Assembly: GCA_037414955.1 (NCBI GenBank)
Contig: JBBEWH010000012.1
Span: 1 to 64,000 of the forward strand
Reading direction: 5' to 3'
DNA: 64,000 bases
DNA from: Phytohabitans sp037414955
GTDB taxonomy: Bacteria > Actinomycetota > Actinomycetes > Mycobacteriales > Micromonosporaceae
The notes under the pieces were generated by a model, which had not been told where the DNA came from, ran no database searches, and saw nothing but the letters and a program-made list of their open reading frames with translations. This document shows, one piece after another, positions 49,906 through 58,600 of this stretch. Numbering within the stretch: the stretch's first letter is position 1; every line of letters begins with the position of its first letter. A program made the position numbers and the translations under genes.

Positions 49906-51200
49906 GCGGCATCGCCTGGGCCGCAGTCGCGGTCTTCGCCGTCGCCTACGTCCTGATCGCCACCGAGAAGATCCACCGGGTCGCCGCCGCGCTGGGCGGC
50001 GCCGCGATCATGATGCTGATCGGTGCCACCGATGCCGAGCACGCGTTCTTCTCCGAAGAGGCGGGCATCGACTGGAACGTCATCTTTCTGCTCGTGGGGA
50101 TGATGCTGATCGTGGCGGTGCTCAAGCGGACCGGTGCGTTCGAGTACATCGCGATCTGGGCGGCCAAACGGGCCAGAGGCCGACCGTTCCGGGTGATGGT
50201 CTTACTCGTCCTGGTCACCGCGGTCGCGTCCGCGGCGCTGGACAACGTGACCACCGTGCTGCTCATCGTTCCAGTGACGTTCCTGGTGTGTGAGCGCCTC
50301 GGGGTTCCGGTGGCGCCGTTCCTCATCGCCGAGGTCTTCGCGTCGAACATCGGCGGTACGTCCACATTGGTCGGTGATCCGCCGAACATCATCATCGCCA
50401 GCCGTGGTGGGCTGTCGTACAACGATTTTCTCACCCACCTCGCGCCGTTCATCGCGCTGGTGCTGGTGGTGTTCGTCGGTCTGTGCCGGGTGCTGTTCCG
50501 GTCCGCGTTCCGCTACGACCCGGAGCGGGCGGCGCAGATCGCGGTGCTGCGGGAGCGGGATGCGATCCGGGACGGCCGGCTGCTGGTGATCAGCATGGCG
50601 GTGCTCGCGGTGGTCACGGCGGCGTTCGTGCTGCACACGGTGCTGCACCTGGAGCCGTCGATAGTCGCCATGGTCGGTGGGCTGCTGCTGCTCGCGCTGT
50701 CCAGGTTGGACGCCGGCGAGGTGGCCAAGGACGTGGAGTGGCCGACGCTGGTGTTCTTCGCCGGCCTGTTCGTGATGGTGGGGTCGCTGGTTTCCACCGG
50801 TGTGGTCGAGGAGATCTCGCGGGCGGCGGTGGAGGCGACCGAGGGCCGCTTGTTCTTTGCCTCGATGGTTCTCCTGTGGGGTTCGGCGGTGCTGTCCGCG
50901 GTGGTGGACAACATCCCGTACGTGGCCACGATGAGCCCGGTGGTCGCCGAGATGGTGAACTCCCACGGCAACGCCAGCCAGTCGCAGGTGCTGTGGTGGG
51001 CGCTCGCGCTGGGCGCGGACCTGGGCGGCAACGCGACCGCGGTGGGCGCGTCGGCGAACGTGGTCGTGCTGGGCATCGCCGAACGCGCCGGCAAACCCAT
51101 CAGCTTCTGGGGCTTCACCAAGTACGGCCTGATCGTCACCGTGGTCACGGTCGCGCTCGCGGTGCCGTACCTGTGGCTGCGCTACTTCGCTCTGGCCTAG
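49902..51200 (+). CDS. NhaD/ArsB-type ion transporter (IT superfamily)
   Basis: 432 residues, about 12 transmembrane helices. The conserved loops ASAALDNVTTVLLIVPVTFL, SNIGGTSTLVGDPPNIIIAS and GADLGGNATAVGASANVVVL are typical of the IT superfamily branch that contains NhaD Na+/H+ antiporters and ArsB-like pumps. The CBS partner and the leader shared with nhaA favour a Na+/H+ role over arsenite transport. The GTG start overlaps the CBS gene stop by four bases. A very long hairpin follows the stop. Confidence 0.85.
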   Translation: MSGIAWAAVAVFAVAYVLIATEKIHRVAAALGGAAIMMLIGATDAEHAFFSEEAGIDWNVIFLLVGMMLIVAVLKRTGAFEYIAIWAAKRARGRPFRVMVLLVLVTAVASAALDNVTTVLLIVPVTFLVCERLGVPVAPFLIAEVFASNIGGTSTLVGDPPNIIIASRGGLSYNDFLTHLAPFIALVLVVFVGLCRVLFRSAFRYDPERAAQIAVLRERDAIRDGRLLVISMAVLAVVTAAFVLHTVLHLEPSIVAMVGGLLLLALSRLDAGEVAKDVEWPTLVFFAGLFVMVGSLVSTGVVEEISRAAVEATEGRLFFASMVLLWGSAVLSAVVDNIPYVATMSPVVAEMVNSHGNASQSQVLWWALALGADLGGNATAVGASANVVVLGIAERAGKPISFWGFTKYGLIVTVVTVALAVPYLWLRYFALA

Positions 51201-51232
51201 AGGGGGACAGGCACGCTCGTCCAAACCCACCC

Positions 51233-51286
51233 ATGATCAAGGCGTCCTTCAAGTCGTTCTAACGACTTGAAGGACGCCTTGATCAT
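51233..51286. terminator. 26-bp perfect hairpin between converging genes
   Basis: ATGATCAAGGCGTCCTTCAA and onward to 51258 pairs perfectly with 51261-51286 around a 2-nt loop. It lies 33 bases after the transporter stop and touches the stop of the converging three-helix protein, so it can terminate both. The GATCAAGG core recurs at 24.5 kb and near 62.6 kb, which suggests a family of dispersed terminator repeats. Confidence 0.85.
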
Positions 51287-51585
51287 TCTTCGGCGCGCAG
51301 GCCGGTGTCGGAGCCGGCGTCGGACACGACGTCGCCGACGGCGTCCGCCTCGGTCGCATCCGCGATCGGCGGCTGGAACGCGTGTCCCTGCGCCTGCAAA
51401 CGGTCGTATACCCGGTGCCGGGTGAGCGCCAACAGGTGCGTCTCCACCTCGGCCTCGGCGCGCAGCTCGCCGAAGACCTCCCGGACGGCCGCGTCGACCA
51501 CCGCGACGTCGGTGTCCGGGAACCGCTGCGCGATGGTCTCCACCTCGTTCCGGATAGCGTTATCGGTGTTCTGGAAGGGGGTCAT
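51283..51585 (-). CDS. Small three-helix-bundle protein linked to MMPL
   Basis: 100 residues. The core FQNTDNAIRNEVETIAQRFP, then DTDVAVVDAAVREVFGELRA and ALTRHRVYDRLQAQG forms a predicted three-helix bundle, similar to small actinobacterial proteins annotated as three-helix bundle dimerisation domains. The tail is acidic. AGGAGG precedes the ATG at 51585, which overlaps the MMPL stop as ATGA. It is likely translated with the exporter; its role is unknown. Confidence 0.7.
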   Translation of the reverse strand: MTPFQNTDNAIRNEVETIAQRFPDTDVAVVDAAVREVFGELRAEAEVETHLLALTRHRVYDRLQAQGHAFQPPIADATEADAVGDVVSDAGSDTGLRAEE

Positions 51586-53804
51586 GGGGCCTCCTGCGGT
51601 CTTTGCCCTTGCCCATGTCCAGGTTCGGCCAGGGACAAACGCCGTCGCCCGGCTGTTCGCCGAGGGTTCATTTCGCCGCCGTCCGAGGACGGCCCCGGGA
51701 CGGCGGTCCCGCCGTGGCTCAGGTGTGGCATGCGGCGGCGGAGCCAGCGGGGCAGCCACCAGTTCGCGGGGCCGAGCAGGGTCATGAGCGCCGGCACGAG
51801 AAACAGCCGGACGACCGTGGCGTCGAGGAGGACCGCCGTCGCCAGCCCGAGGCCGAGCATCCGCGCGAACGGGGACGGGTTCGCGACGAACGCGAGGAAC
51901 ACGGCGGCCATGATGAGCGCGGCCGACGTGATCACGCGCCCGGTGGCGGCGATGCCGCGGGCGACCGAGTCGACCGGGTCGCCGCTGGCGTCGTACGCCT
52001 CGCGGATGCGCGACAGCAGGAACACCTCGTAGTCCATCGAGAGTCCGAAGAGGACGGCGAAGAAGATGGTGGGCAGCGGGGACGGGATGATGAGCGTCTC
52101 GTCGAGGCCGAACAGGTCCTTGAGCCAGCCCCACTGGAAGACCGCGACGATCACGCCGTAGGCGCCGCCGATCGACAGCAGGTTCATCAGGATGGCCTTG
52201 AGCGGCACCAGGATCGACCGGAACACCAGCATGAGCAGCACGAACGACGCGGCCAGGACCGCGCCGACGAAGAGCGGCAGGGTATCCGCGAGGTGCCGGC
52301 TGAGGTCGTCGGTCATGGCGGTCAGGCCGGCGACGGAGACGTTCGCGGGGACCAGGCCACGGATCCGTTCGAGCGTCTCCGGCGTCGCGGCGTCAGCGGG
52401 CGCGGTGGTGGGCGTGACGCGGAGGACGACCGCGTCACCGGCGGCGGACGCCTGCGGCTCGCCGACCGAGGCGATACCCGGGTCGCCGGCGACGCGCTGG
52501 GCCAGCGTGTCGATGTCACCGGCCCCGGCGCCGGGGCGGCGCAGGTCGACGACCAGGAGCAGCGGGCCGTTGACGCCCGGGCCGAAGCCCTCGGCCAGCA
52601 GGTCGTACGCCCGCCGCTCGCCCATGCTGGTCGCCTCGCCGCCGGCGTCCGGGAAGCCGGTCCGCATCGCCAGCGCCGGAGCGCTCAGCGTGAGCAGGAG
52701 CGCGGTGGCCGCGAGCAGGTACGCCCAGGGTCGCCGGGAGACGTGGCGGGCCAGGCGCCACCAGCCGGTACCGGCCGCGCGCTGGCGGCCCAGCGGGAGC
52801 CGACCGCGGTCGATGCGGTCGCCGAGCAGCGCGAGCATGGCGGGCAGCAGCGTCAGGGCGGCGACGGCGGCGCCGAGGACGACCAGCGCGGTGCTGATCC
52901 CGATCGAGATCAGGAAGCCCATCCCGGTCAGGATGAGCGCCGTCATGGCCACGATGATGGTGCCGCTGGCGAAGAGGACGGCGGTGCCCGCCGAGGCCAT
53001 GGCGTCGGACAGCGCGGCCGTGTTGTCCCGGCCGGCGGCCCGGTTCTCCCGGTAGCGGACCGTGATGAACAGGGCGTAGTCGATGCCGACGCCGAGTCCG
53101 ATCATCGCGGCGATCGTCGGCGCCACGGCGGAGACGTCCATCGCGTTGGCCAGCAGCGCGATGCCGCCCGCACCGGCGGCGACCACGAGCAGCGCGAGCG
53201 CGATCGGGAGCAGCGCCGCCACGATCGTGCCGAAGGCGACGAGCAGCACCACCAGCGCCGCCACGATGCCGGCGGCCTCCGCGCCCGAGGTCGGCGTCTC
53301 GGCGTTGATGAACGCCGCGTCACCGCCGAGCTCGGCCTGCACGCCGGCCCGGCGGGCCGGTTCCAGGGCGCGGCTGATCGCCGTGAAGGGCGCCGGGCCG
53401 AGCCGGGGCGCCGGCTCGTCGAAGGCGATCTCGGCGTACCCGATGCGCCCGTCCGGTGAGACGGTGCCGGCGGCGAACGGGTTGGCCACCGCGGTCACGT
53501 GCTCGGTGCCCGCGATCCGCTCGACCGCGGCGTCGATGGCGGGCCGGTGCCGGTCCAGGCGCTCGCCCTCCGGCACGGCGAACACGGCCAGAGCGGCGCC
53601 GCCGGCCGCCTCGGGAAAGCGTTCCTCGAGCACCTCCATTGCCCGCTCGCTCTGGCTGCCGGGGGCGACGAAGTCGTCGGCGAACGTGCCGCCGAACGTG
53701 CCGGCGAGCACCAGGATGGCGGCGGTGGCGACCGTCCAGGCGGCGATCGTGGTCCAGGGCCGGCGGGCGCTGGCGGCGCCCAGGCGCCGGGTGAAGGAAT
53801 TCAT
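51582..53804 (-). CDS. MMPL family transporter (RND superfamily)
   Basis: 740 residues with the usual duplicated layout: TM1, a large extracytoplasmic loop, TM2-6, again a loop and TM7-12. Landmarks are IGLGVGIDYALFITVRYREN in the first half and FGLSMDYEVFLLSRIREAYD in the second, with the Asp-Tyr pairs involved in proton relay. These proteins export lipids, glycolipids or drugs. It is divergent from a two-component system 142 bases away, the usual set-up for control by that system. The ATG at 53804 fits the start MNSFTRRLGAASARRPW. Confidence 0.93.
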   Translation of the reverse strand: MNSFTRRLGAASARRPWTTIAAWTVATAAILVLAGTFGGTFADDFVAPGSQSERAMEVLEERFPEAAGGAALAVFAVPEGERLDRHRPAIDAAVERIAGTEHVTAVANPFAAGTVSPDGRIGYAEIAFDEPAPRLGPAPFTAISRALEPARRAGVQAELGGDAAFINAETPTSGAEAAGIVAALVVLLVAFGTIVAALLPIALALLVVAAGAGGIALLANAMDVSAVAPTIAAMIGLGVGIDYALFITVRYRENRAAGRDNTAALSDAMASAGTAVLFASGTIIVAMTALILTGMGFLISIGISTALVVLGAAVAALTLLPAMLALLGDRIDRGRLPLGRQRAAGTGWWRLARHVSRRPWAYLLAATALLLTLSAPALAMRTGFPDAGGEATSMGERRAYDLLAEGFGPGVNGPLLLVVDLRRPGAGAGDIDTLAQRVAGDPGIASVGEPQASAAGDAVVLRVTPTTAPADAATPETLERIRGLVPANVSVAGLTAMTDDLSRHLADTLPLFVGAVLAASFVLLMLVFRSILVPLKAILMNLLSIGGAYGVIVAVFQWGWLKDLFGLDETLIIPSPLPTIFFAVLFGLSMDYEVFLLSRIREAYDASGDPVDSVARGIAATGRVITSAALIMAAVFLAFVANPSPFARMLGLGLATAVLLDATVVRLFLVPALMTLLGPANWWLPRWLRRRMPHLSHGGTAVPGPSSDGGEMNPRRTAGRRRLSLAEPGHGQGQRPQEAP

Positions 53805-53946
53805 GCCGCCATCGTGGGCGCCGGGGTGGGCGTGGTCTCCCGGCGCCGGACGGGCCGGCACATCCCCCGCCAGGTGGGGAGCCGGGCGTGGCCCTCCGCC
53901 CCACGGCGGATGACGGTGCCGCGTGCGCTGACCTACGGTGAGCGCG

Positions 53947-55101
53947 ATGAACCGGACGCGCCGCCTTCGTGGTCCGTTCGCCCGCTGGCCGCGGGCCTCG
54001 GACGCGGTCCTTGCCGCCGCGCTGTTCCTGACGACGGTGTTCGTATGGGAGGGCACGGGCGACGCGCCGGCCATCCGGTCGATCGACCAGGTGCCCCCCG
54101 TCGCGGTCGGGGTCTACGCCGTCGCCGGGGCCGCGATGTACCTGCGCCGCCGCAAGCCGGTCGCGGTCCTCGCCGTGGCGCTCGCCGGCTGGCTGCTCTC
54201 GTTGCCGACCGGCGACGCCAACGTGGGCCTGATCGCGGTCTTCGCGCTGTACAGCGTCGGCCGGTACGCGGCGAGGAGCCGGCCGGGTCTGGCCGGCCTG
54301 GCCGCGGCGATCGCGGTGCTCGCGTACGACGGCCTCGTCCTGTCCACCCCGTGGTCGGAGACCGCCTTCGGCGTCGTGTTCTTCTTCGTCGTCTGGTACA
54401 TCGGCCTGCGCATGGCGTCGCGCGAGGAGCGCGCCGCCCAGCGGCGCCGCCAGCAGACGGACGAGGTGCGCCGGATCGTCGCCGAGGAGCGCACCCACAT
54501 CGCCCGCGAGCTGCACGACGTGGTCGCCCACCAGGTGAGCATGATGACCGTGCAGGCCGGGGCGGCCCAGGCGGTGGCCGTCGCCGACCCGGAACGCGCC
54601 CGCGAGGCGATGGCCGCGGTCGAGCGGGCCGGCCGCCAGGCGCTGGACGAGCTGCGGCACCTGCTCGGCGTGCTCCGCCCGGAGACCGAGCGAGGCGGTC
54701 TCGGCCCGCAGCCCGGCCTCGCGGACCTTCCCCGGCTCGTCGCGCAGCTGCGCACCGCCGGGCTGGACATCGAGGTCACCGACGACCTTCGTACGCCCCT
54801 GCCCACCCGGGTACAGCTCTCCGCCTACCGCATCATCCAGGAAGCGCTCACCAACGTGCTCAAACACGGCGGTCCCGGCACCCGCACCGAGGTGCGTCTC
54901 CGCGAGGACGGGACGGACCTCGCCATCGAGGTGCTCGACCACGCCCCGCCGGGGTCGGCCCGCCCGCAGATACCTGGCCACGGGATCATCGGCATGCGGG
55001 AGCGGGCGACGCTGCTCGGCGGCACCCTCGAGACCGGCCCGCTGCCCGAGGGCGGCTTCCGGGTCGCCGCCCGCTTCCCACGGACCGGTGAGGCACCATG
55101 A
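53947..55101 (+). CDS. HisKA_3-type sensor histidine kinase
   Basis: 384 residues. About five membrane helices in the first 150 residues, then the phospho-acceptor helix (THIARELHDVVAHQVSMMTV) and HATPase_c (SAYRIIQEALTNVLKHGG, GHGIIGMRERATLLGG). TACGGT at 53934-53939 lies seven bases before the ATG 53947, suggesting a leaderless transcript and making the GTG at 53938 unlikely. It is divergent from MMPL and coupled to the regulator by ATGA. Membrane stress or antibiotics are plausible signals. Confidence 0.92.
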   Translation: MNRTRRLRGPFARWPRASDAVLAAALFLTTVFVWEGTGDAPAIRSIDQVPPVAVGVYAVAGAAMYLRRRKPVAVLAVALAGWLLSLPTGDANVGLIAVFALYSVGRYAARSRPGLAGLAAAIAVLAYDGLVLSTPWSETAFGVVFFFVVWYIGLRMASREERAAQRRRQQTDEVRRIVAEERTHIARELHDVVAHQVSMMTVQAGAAQAVAVADPERAREAMAAVERAGRQALDELRHLLGVLRPETERGGLGPQPGLADLPRLVAQLRTAGLDIEVTDDLRTPLPTRVQLSAYRIIQEALTNVLKHGGPGTRTEVRLREDGTDLAIEVLDHAPPGSARPQIPGHGIIGMRERATLLGGTLETGPLPEGGFRVAARFPRTGEAP

Positions 55102-55775
55102 GCATCAGCGTCGTCGTCGCCGACGACCAGGCGCTCGTCCGCGGCGGCTTCGCGATGATCCTGGGCGCCCACGCCGACATCGACGTCGTGGCCGAGGCCG
55201 GCACCGGTGTCGAGGCGATCGACGCGGCCCACCGGCACCATCCGGACGTGATCCTGATGGACATCCGCATGCCCGTGCTCGACGGCCTGGAGGCGACCGC
55301 GCGGATCCTGCGCGACGCCGACTGGCCGGTGCGGATCCTCATCCTCACCACGTTCGACCCGGACGAGTACGTCTACCAGGCCCTCCGCGCCGGGGCCAGC
55401 GGCTTCGTGCTCAAGGACATCCCGCCACCCGAGCTGGCCACCGCCGTCCGCACGATCGCCGGCGGCGGCGCCCTCATCGCACCCTCGATCACCCGCCGCC
55501 TGATCAGCCGCTTCGCCGCGCGCCCGGGGGTCAACACCGCCGTCGCCGACCGCCTGCACCGCCTCACCGACCGCGAACGCGAGATCGTCATCGGCGTCGC
55601 CCGCGGCGCCACCAACACCGAGATCGCGGAGCGGCTCTACATCGGACCGGCCACGGTCAAGTCACACGTCTCCAGCATCCTCACCAAGCTGGGGCTGCGC
55701 GACCGCACGCAGATCGTCGTCTTCGCGTACGAGAGCGCGCTCGTCGAACCCGGCGGCACCGACATCGGCCATTGA
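55098..55775 (+). CDS. NarL/FixJ-type response regulator
   Basis: 225 residues. The receiver has VVADDQALVR, the phospho-Asp in DVILMDIRMP and Lys in LKDIPP. The LuxR-type HTH is LTDREREIVIGVARGATNTE, then TVKSHVSSILTKLGLRDRTQ. It overlaps its kinase by four bases. The likely target is the divergent MMPL promoter. It closely resembles the regulator near 4.6 kb, but the two kinases differ enough that cross-talk is uncertain. Confidence 0.93.
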   Translation: MSISVVVADDQALVRGGFAMILGAHADIDVVAEAGTGVEAIDAAHRHHPDVILMDIRMPVLDGLEATARILRDADWPVRILILTTFDPDEYVYQALRAGASGFVLKDIPPPELATAVRTIAGGGALIAPSITRRLISRFAARPGVNTAVADRLHRLTDREREIVIGVARGATNTEIAERLYIGPATVKSHVSSILTKLGLRDRTQIVVFAYESALVEPGGTDIGH

Positions 55776-55803
55776 CGGCGGGTCGCCGCCGTCCCGCCGC
55801 CAC

Positions 55804-57399
55804 CTACGGCTTCGCCGACCTCGCCAGGGATGCCGCTGACGGGGTGCGGGGTGTCTGGATGGGGTTGGCTGGGCCGTCGGGATCTGCCATGACGGTGACC
55901 GGTCCGGGTGGCAGGATCAGTGCGAGTAGCGCGGCCAGTATGTAGAGGCCGATCACCGCCAGGAGTCCGACCGTCGCGGAGGTCACCGCCGGGTGGCCGC
56001 CTTCGAGTTGTCCGAAGTAGATGGTGCCGACGAGGGCGACACCGGTCGCGACGCCGACCTGGATGGTGGTGTTGATCAGTGATGATGCCGCGCCCGAGTG
56101 CCGGGTGGGTATCTTGGCCAGCACGATGGTCATCAGCGTTCCGGCGACCATCGCCATGCCGAGTCCGGCGATCACCATGCCAGGGATCAACTGCCAGGGA
56201 TGCAGCCCGGAGCCGTAGCGTTGCACCGCGGCGAGGATCAGCCCCATCCCGGTGGCCATGACCAGTGAGCCGGCGATGACGATCGTTCGCCCCATCGGCA
56301 TCAGTCGCGGCGCGATGGCGGAGCCCAGACCCACGCCGATCGTGAACGGGATCATCGTCAGTGCGGTGCGCAGCGGCGTGTAGCCGGCGCCGGTCTGCAG
56401 ATGCACGGTCAGGACCAGGGTGTAGGCGGTGCCGGCGAAGAACAGCACCGAGATCAGGAGTCCGCCCAGGGCGCCGCGGTGGCGCAGTAGCGCCGGGTCG
56501 ACCAGCGGCGTCTGGCCGCGGGCGGCCACGGTCCGTTCGTAGCGGATGAACAGCCACAGCAGCAGCGGGCAGGCCGCCATCAACGTGAAGGTCCACCATG
56601 GCCAGTCCAGGGTGCGGCCCTCGACCAACGGGTAGAGCAGGGCGAGCAGGCCGGCGGTGGCGATCACGGTCCCGCGCACGTCAGCTGTCGCGGCGTGGGT
56701 GGCGCGCGACTCGCGGGTCAGCACGGCGGCGCCGATGAACGCGGCGATCCCGATCGGCACGTTGACGAAGAAGATTGGTCGCCAACCGAGGCCGAACAGG
56801 TCGGCGTCGAGGAGCACGCCGCCGAGGAGCGGACCGCCCAGTCCGCCGAGGGCGAAGGTCATCCCGTACATCGCCATGGCCTTGGGACGTTCCGTCTTGG
56901 GAAACTCGACCTGCAGCATCGACAGCACCTGCGGGACCATCAGCGCCGCTGCGGCACCCTGCAGGATCCGTGCGGCGATCAGCGTTTGCGGGCTGGTCGC
57001 GAGGCCAGCCAGCGCCGAGACGATGGTGAAACCGGCGAGTCCGAGTTGGAAGACGCGCCGTCGTCCGTACCGGTCGCCGAGCCGCCCACCGGTGATCATC
57101 GCTGCGGCGAAGGCGAGGGTGTAGCCGGCCACCGACCATTCCAACTGCGCCGAGGACGCGCGTAGGTCGTGTTGCAGTGAGGGCAGCGCCACGTTGATCA
57201 CGGTCGAGTCGACCATGTCGATCAGGACGGCGAGGAGCGTCACGGCCAGCGCGGCCCAGCGCCGTGGGCTGTACGACGTCGCCGGTTCGGCTTCCGTCCC
57301 GTGCGTTGGCGGGTCGGTGGTGCGCTTGCCGCCGTTGGCGCGGACCCCCTCGACGGCCTGTTGGTTCCGGACCTGCACTGCTGGCTCGGTCTCCGACAT
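55804..57399 (-). CDS. DHA2-family drug efflux MFS transporter
   Basis: 531 residues, 14 transmembrane helices. Motifs: DSTVINVALPSLQHDL in TM1 (motif D of DHA2), GGRLGDRYGRRRVFQLG between TM2 and TM3, and RILQGAAAALMVPQVLSMLQ. These pumps export drugs and other small molecules with proton influx. The ATG at 57399 has AGAGGA upstream and the N-terminus is hydrophilic. Upstream lies an AT-rich island with a repeated AAAGCTAYTTTG that is probably a repressor site; the regulator is not next to it. Confidence 0.9.
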   Translation of the reverse strand: MSETEPAVQVRNQQAVEGVRANGGKRTTDPPTHGTEAEPATSYSPRRWAALAVTLLAVLIDMVDSTVINVALPSLQHDLRASSAQLEWSVAGYTLAFAAAMITGGRLGDRYGRRRVFQLGLAGFTIVSALAGLATSPQTLIAARILQGAAAALMVPQVLSMLQVEFPKTERPKAMAMYGMTFALGGLGGPLLGGVLLDADLFGLGWRPIFFVNVPIGIAAFIGAAVLTRESRATHAATADVRGTVIATAGLLALLYPLVEGRTLDWPWWTFTLMAACPLLLWLFIRYERTVAARGQTPLVDPALLRHRGALGGLLISVLFFAGTAYTLVLTVHLQTGAGYTPLRTALTMIPFTIGVGLGSAIAPRLMPMGRTIVIAGSLVMATGMGLILAAVQRYGSGLHPWQLIPGMVIAGLGMAMVAGTLMTIVLAKIPTRHSGAASSLINTTIQVGVATGVALVGTIYFGQLEGGHPAVTSATVGLLAVIGLYILAALLALILPPGPVTVMADPDGPANPIQTPRTPSAASLARSAKP

Positions 57400-57476
57400 G
57401 TAACGGTCCTCTGCTCGGTATGGCTGGCTGTGGACGCGACTCGTCCGGTAGCGACACCCGGCCAAGCCGCACACAC

Positions 57477-57510
57477 AAAGCTATTTTGCTTTGCAATGAA
57501 AGCTACTTTG
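57477..57510. promoter_or_regulatory. Direct-repeat operator upstream of the DHA2 pump
   Basis: AAAGCTATTTTG (57477-57488) and AAAGCTACTTTG (57499-57510) are spaced by 22 bp, two helical turns. The AT-rich stretch is striking in this GC-rich DNA and lies about 80 bases upstream of the pump start. Confidence 0.5.
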
Positions 57511-57641
57511 AGGCCAAAGGTATGTCAACCGGCGCTCGGCGGCCGACATCACCGATCGGCCGGCGTCGAACCTCGGTGGCAGTGGTGCTCGCTGCTCGCG
57601 GTCGGGTGAAGGATTTGAGTGACCGGGGTCACGCCCGGGGG

Positions 57642-57668
57642 TGTCACGGATCGGAAGGTTGCTTTGTC
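57642..57668 (+). promoter_or_regulatory. Candidate ECF41-type promoter of the epimerase gene
   Basis: TGTCAC (57642-57647), 17 bp, then TGTC (57665-57668). ECF41 sigma factors read a TGTCACA/CGTC promoter in front of their linked oxidoreductase gene. The linked sigma gene lies just downstream. The -10 part matches only three of four positions. Confidence 0.5.
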
Positions 57669-57670
57669 CC

Positions 57671-58591
57671 ATGGCCATGACGCAGATGAAGAACCAGACC
57701 GTGATCGTGGCCGGGGCCAGTGGTGCCTTCGGCCGGCACATCCGCGAGGCGCTGACCCACGCCGGCCACACCGTGCTGGGCGTGGGGCGCGGCGAGGGCA
57801 ACGAGATCCGCGCCGACCTGCTCGACCGGAACGGACTGCTGCGGGCGTTCGAGGGGATCAAGGCCGACGTCGTAGTGCACGCCGCGACCGCGCTGCGCAA
57901 GCCGCCGATGACGCACAAGGGCATGTTCGGCACCGACGACCTGCGGGTCGCCGGGACCGCGAACCTGATCGAGGCGGCCGAGCTCGCGGGCGTACGCCGC
58001 TTCATCGGCGAGAACATCGCCATCGGCTACGGCTACCGCGACTTCGGCGACCGCGTTCTGACCGAGGCCGACGAGTTCGCGGCGCCCGTGACCGATCCGA
58101 AGATCAACCGGCACCTGGAGGGCATGCGGGAGAAGGAGCGCCTGGCCCAGCAGTCGGGGCTGGAGGCGATCTCGCTGCGATTCGGCCTCTTCTACGGGCC
58201 GGGAGGCACCGAGACGCTGGTGCACATGCTGCGGAAGCGACAGCTGCCGGCGTTCAACGACCACGGTCGCGTCTCGCCGTGGACGCACCTGGCGGACGCG
58301 GCCGCCGCCGTCGTCGCGGCGATCGATCGGGGTCGGCCCGGTGAGGCGTACAACGTCGTCGACGACCACATGGGCTTCGGGGAGATGATCCGGGCGATCG
58401 CCACGACCTTCGGCACGCCCAAGCCGTTCACCTTGCCCACGTGGACGATGGGGGTCGCGTCCTACATGCACCTGATGCTCGGCGTCAGCATGCGGGTCTC
58501 GAGCGAGAAGGCCCGCCGCGAGCTCGGGTGGCGGCCCGCATACCCGACGGTGCTTGACGGTCTGCGAGCGCAGGCGCTCACCCACATCTAG
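57671..58591 (+). CDS. NAD(P)-dependent epimerase/reductase paired with ECF41 sigma
   Basis: 306 residues, extended SDR. The cofactor motif is VIVAGASGAFGRHIREAL; the Tyr-x3-Lys pair is not obvious, so it may be an atypical reductase. The sequence LSLRFGLFYGPGGTET... (seen as AISLRFGLFYGPGGTE) is family-like. Substrate is unknown. If the promoter at 57642-57668 is right, the start of translation may be ATG 57677 or 57686 rather than 57671. The gene is followed nine bases later by the sigma gene, the usual ECF41 arrangement. Confidence 0.8.
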   Translation: MAMTQMKNQTVIVAGASGAFGRHIREALTHAGHTVLGVGRGEGNEIRADLLDRNGLLRAFEGIKADVVVHAATALRKPPMTHKGMFGTDDLRVAGTANLIEAAELAGVRRFIGENIAIGYGYRDFGDRVLTEADEFAAPVTDPKINRHLEGMREKERLAQQSGLEAISLRFGLFYGPGGTETLVHMLRKRQLPAFNDHGRVSPWTHLADAAAAVVAAIDRGRPGEAYNVVDDHMGFGEMIRAIATTFGTPKPFTLPTWTMGVASYMHLMLGVSMRVSSEKARRELGWRPAYPTVLDGLRAQALTHI

Positions 58592-58600
58592 CCTGTTTCC

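Noticed and set aside
49902..51200. Reading the IT-superfamily transporter as the missing ArsB arsenite pump
   Set aside because: It is 25 kb from the island, coupled to a CBS gene and shares its leader with nhaA, so a Na+/H+ role is the better reading, although ArsB-like chemistry is not excluded.
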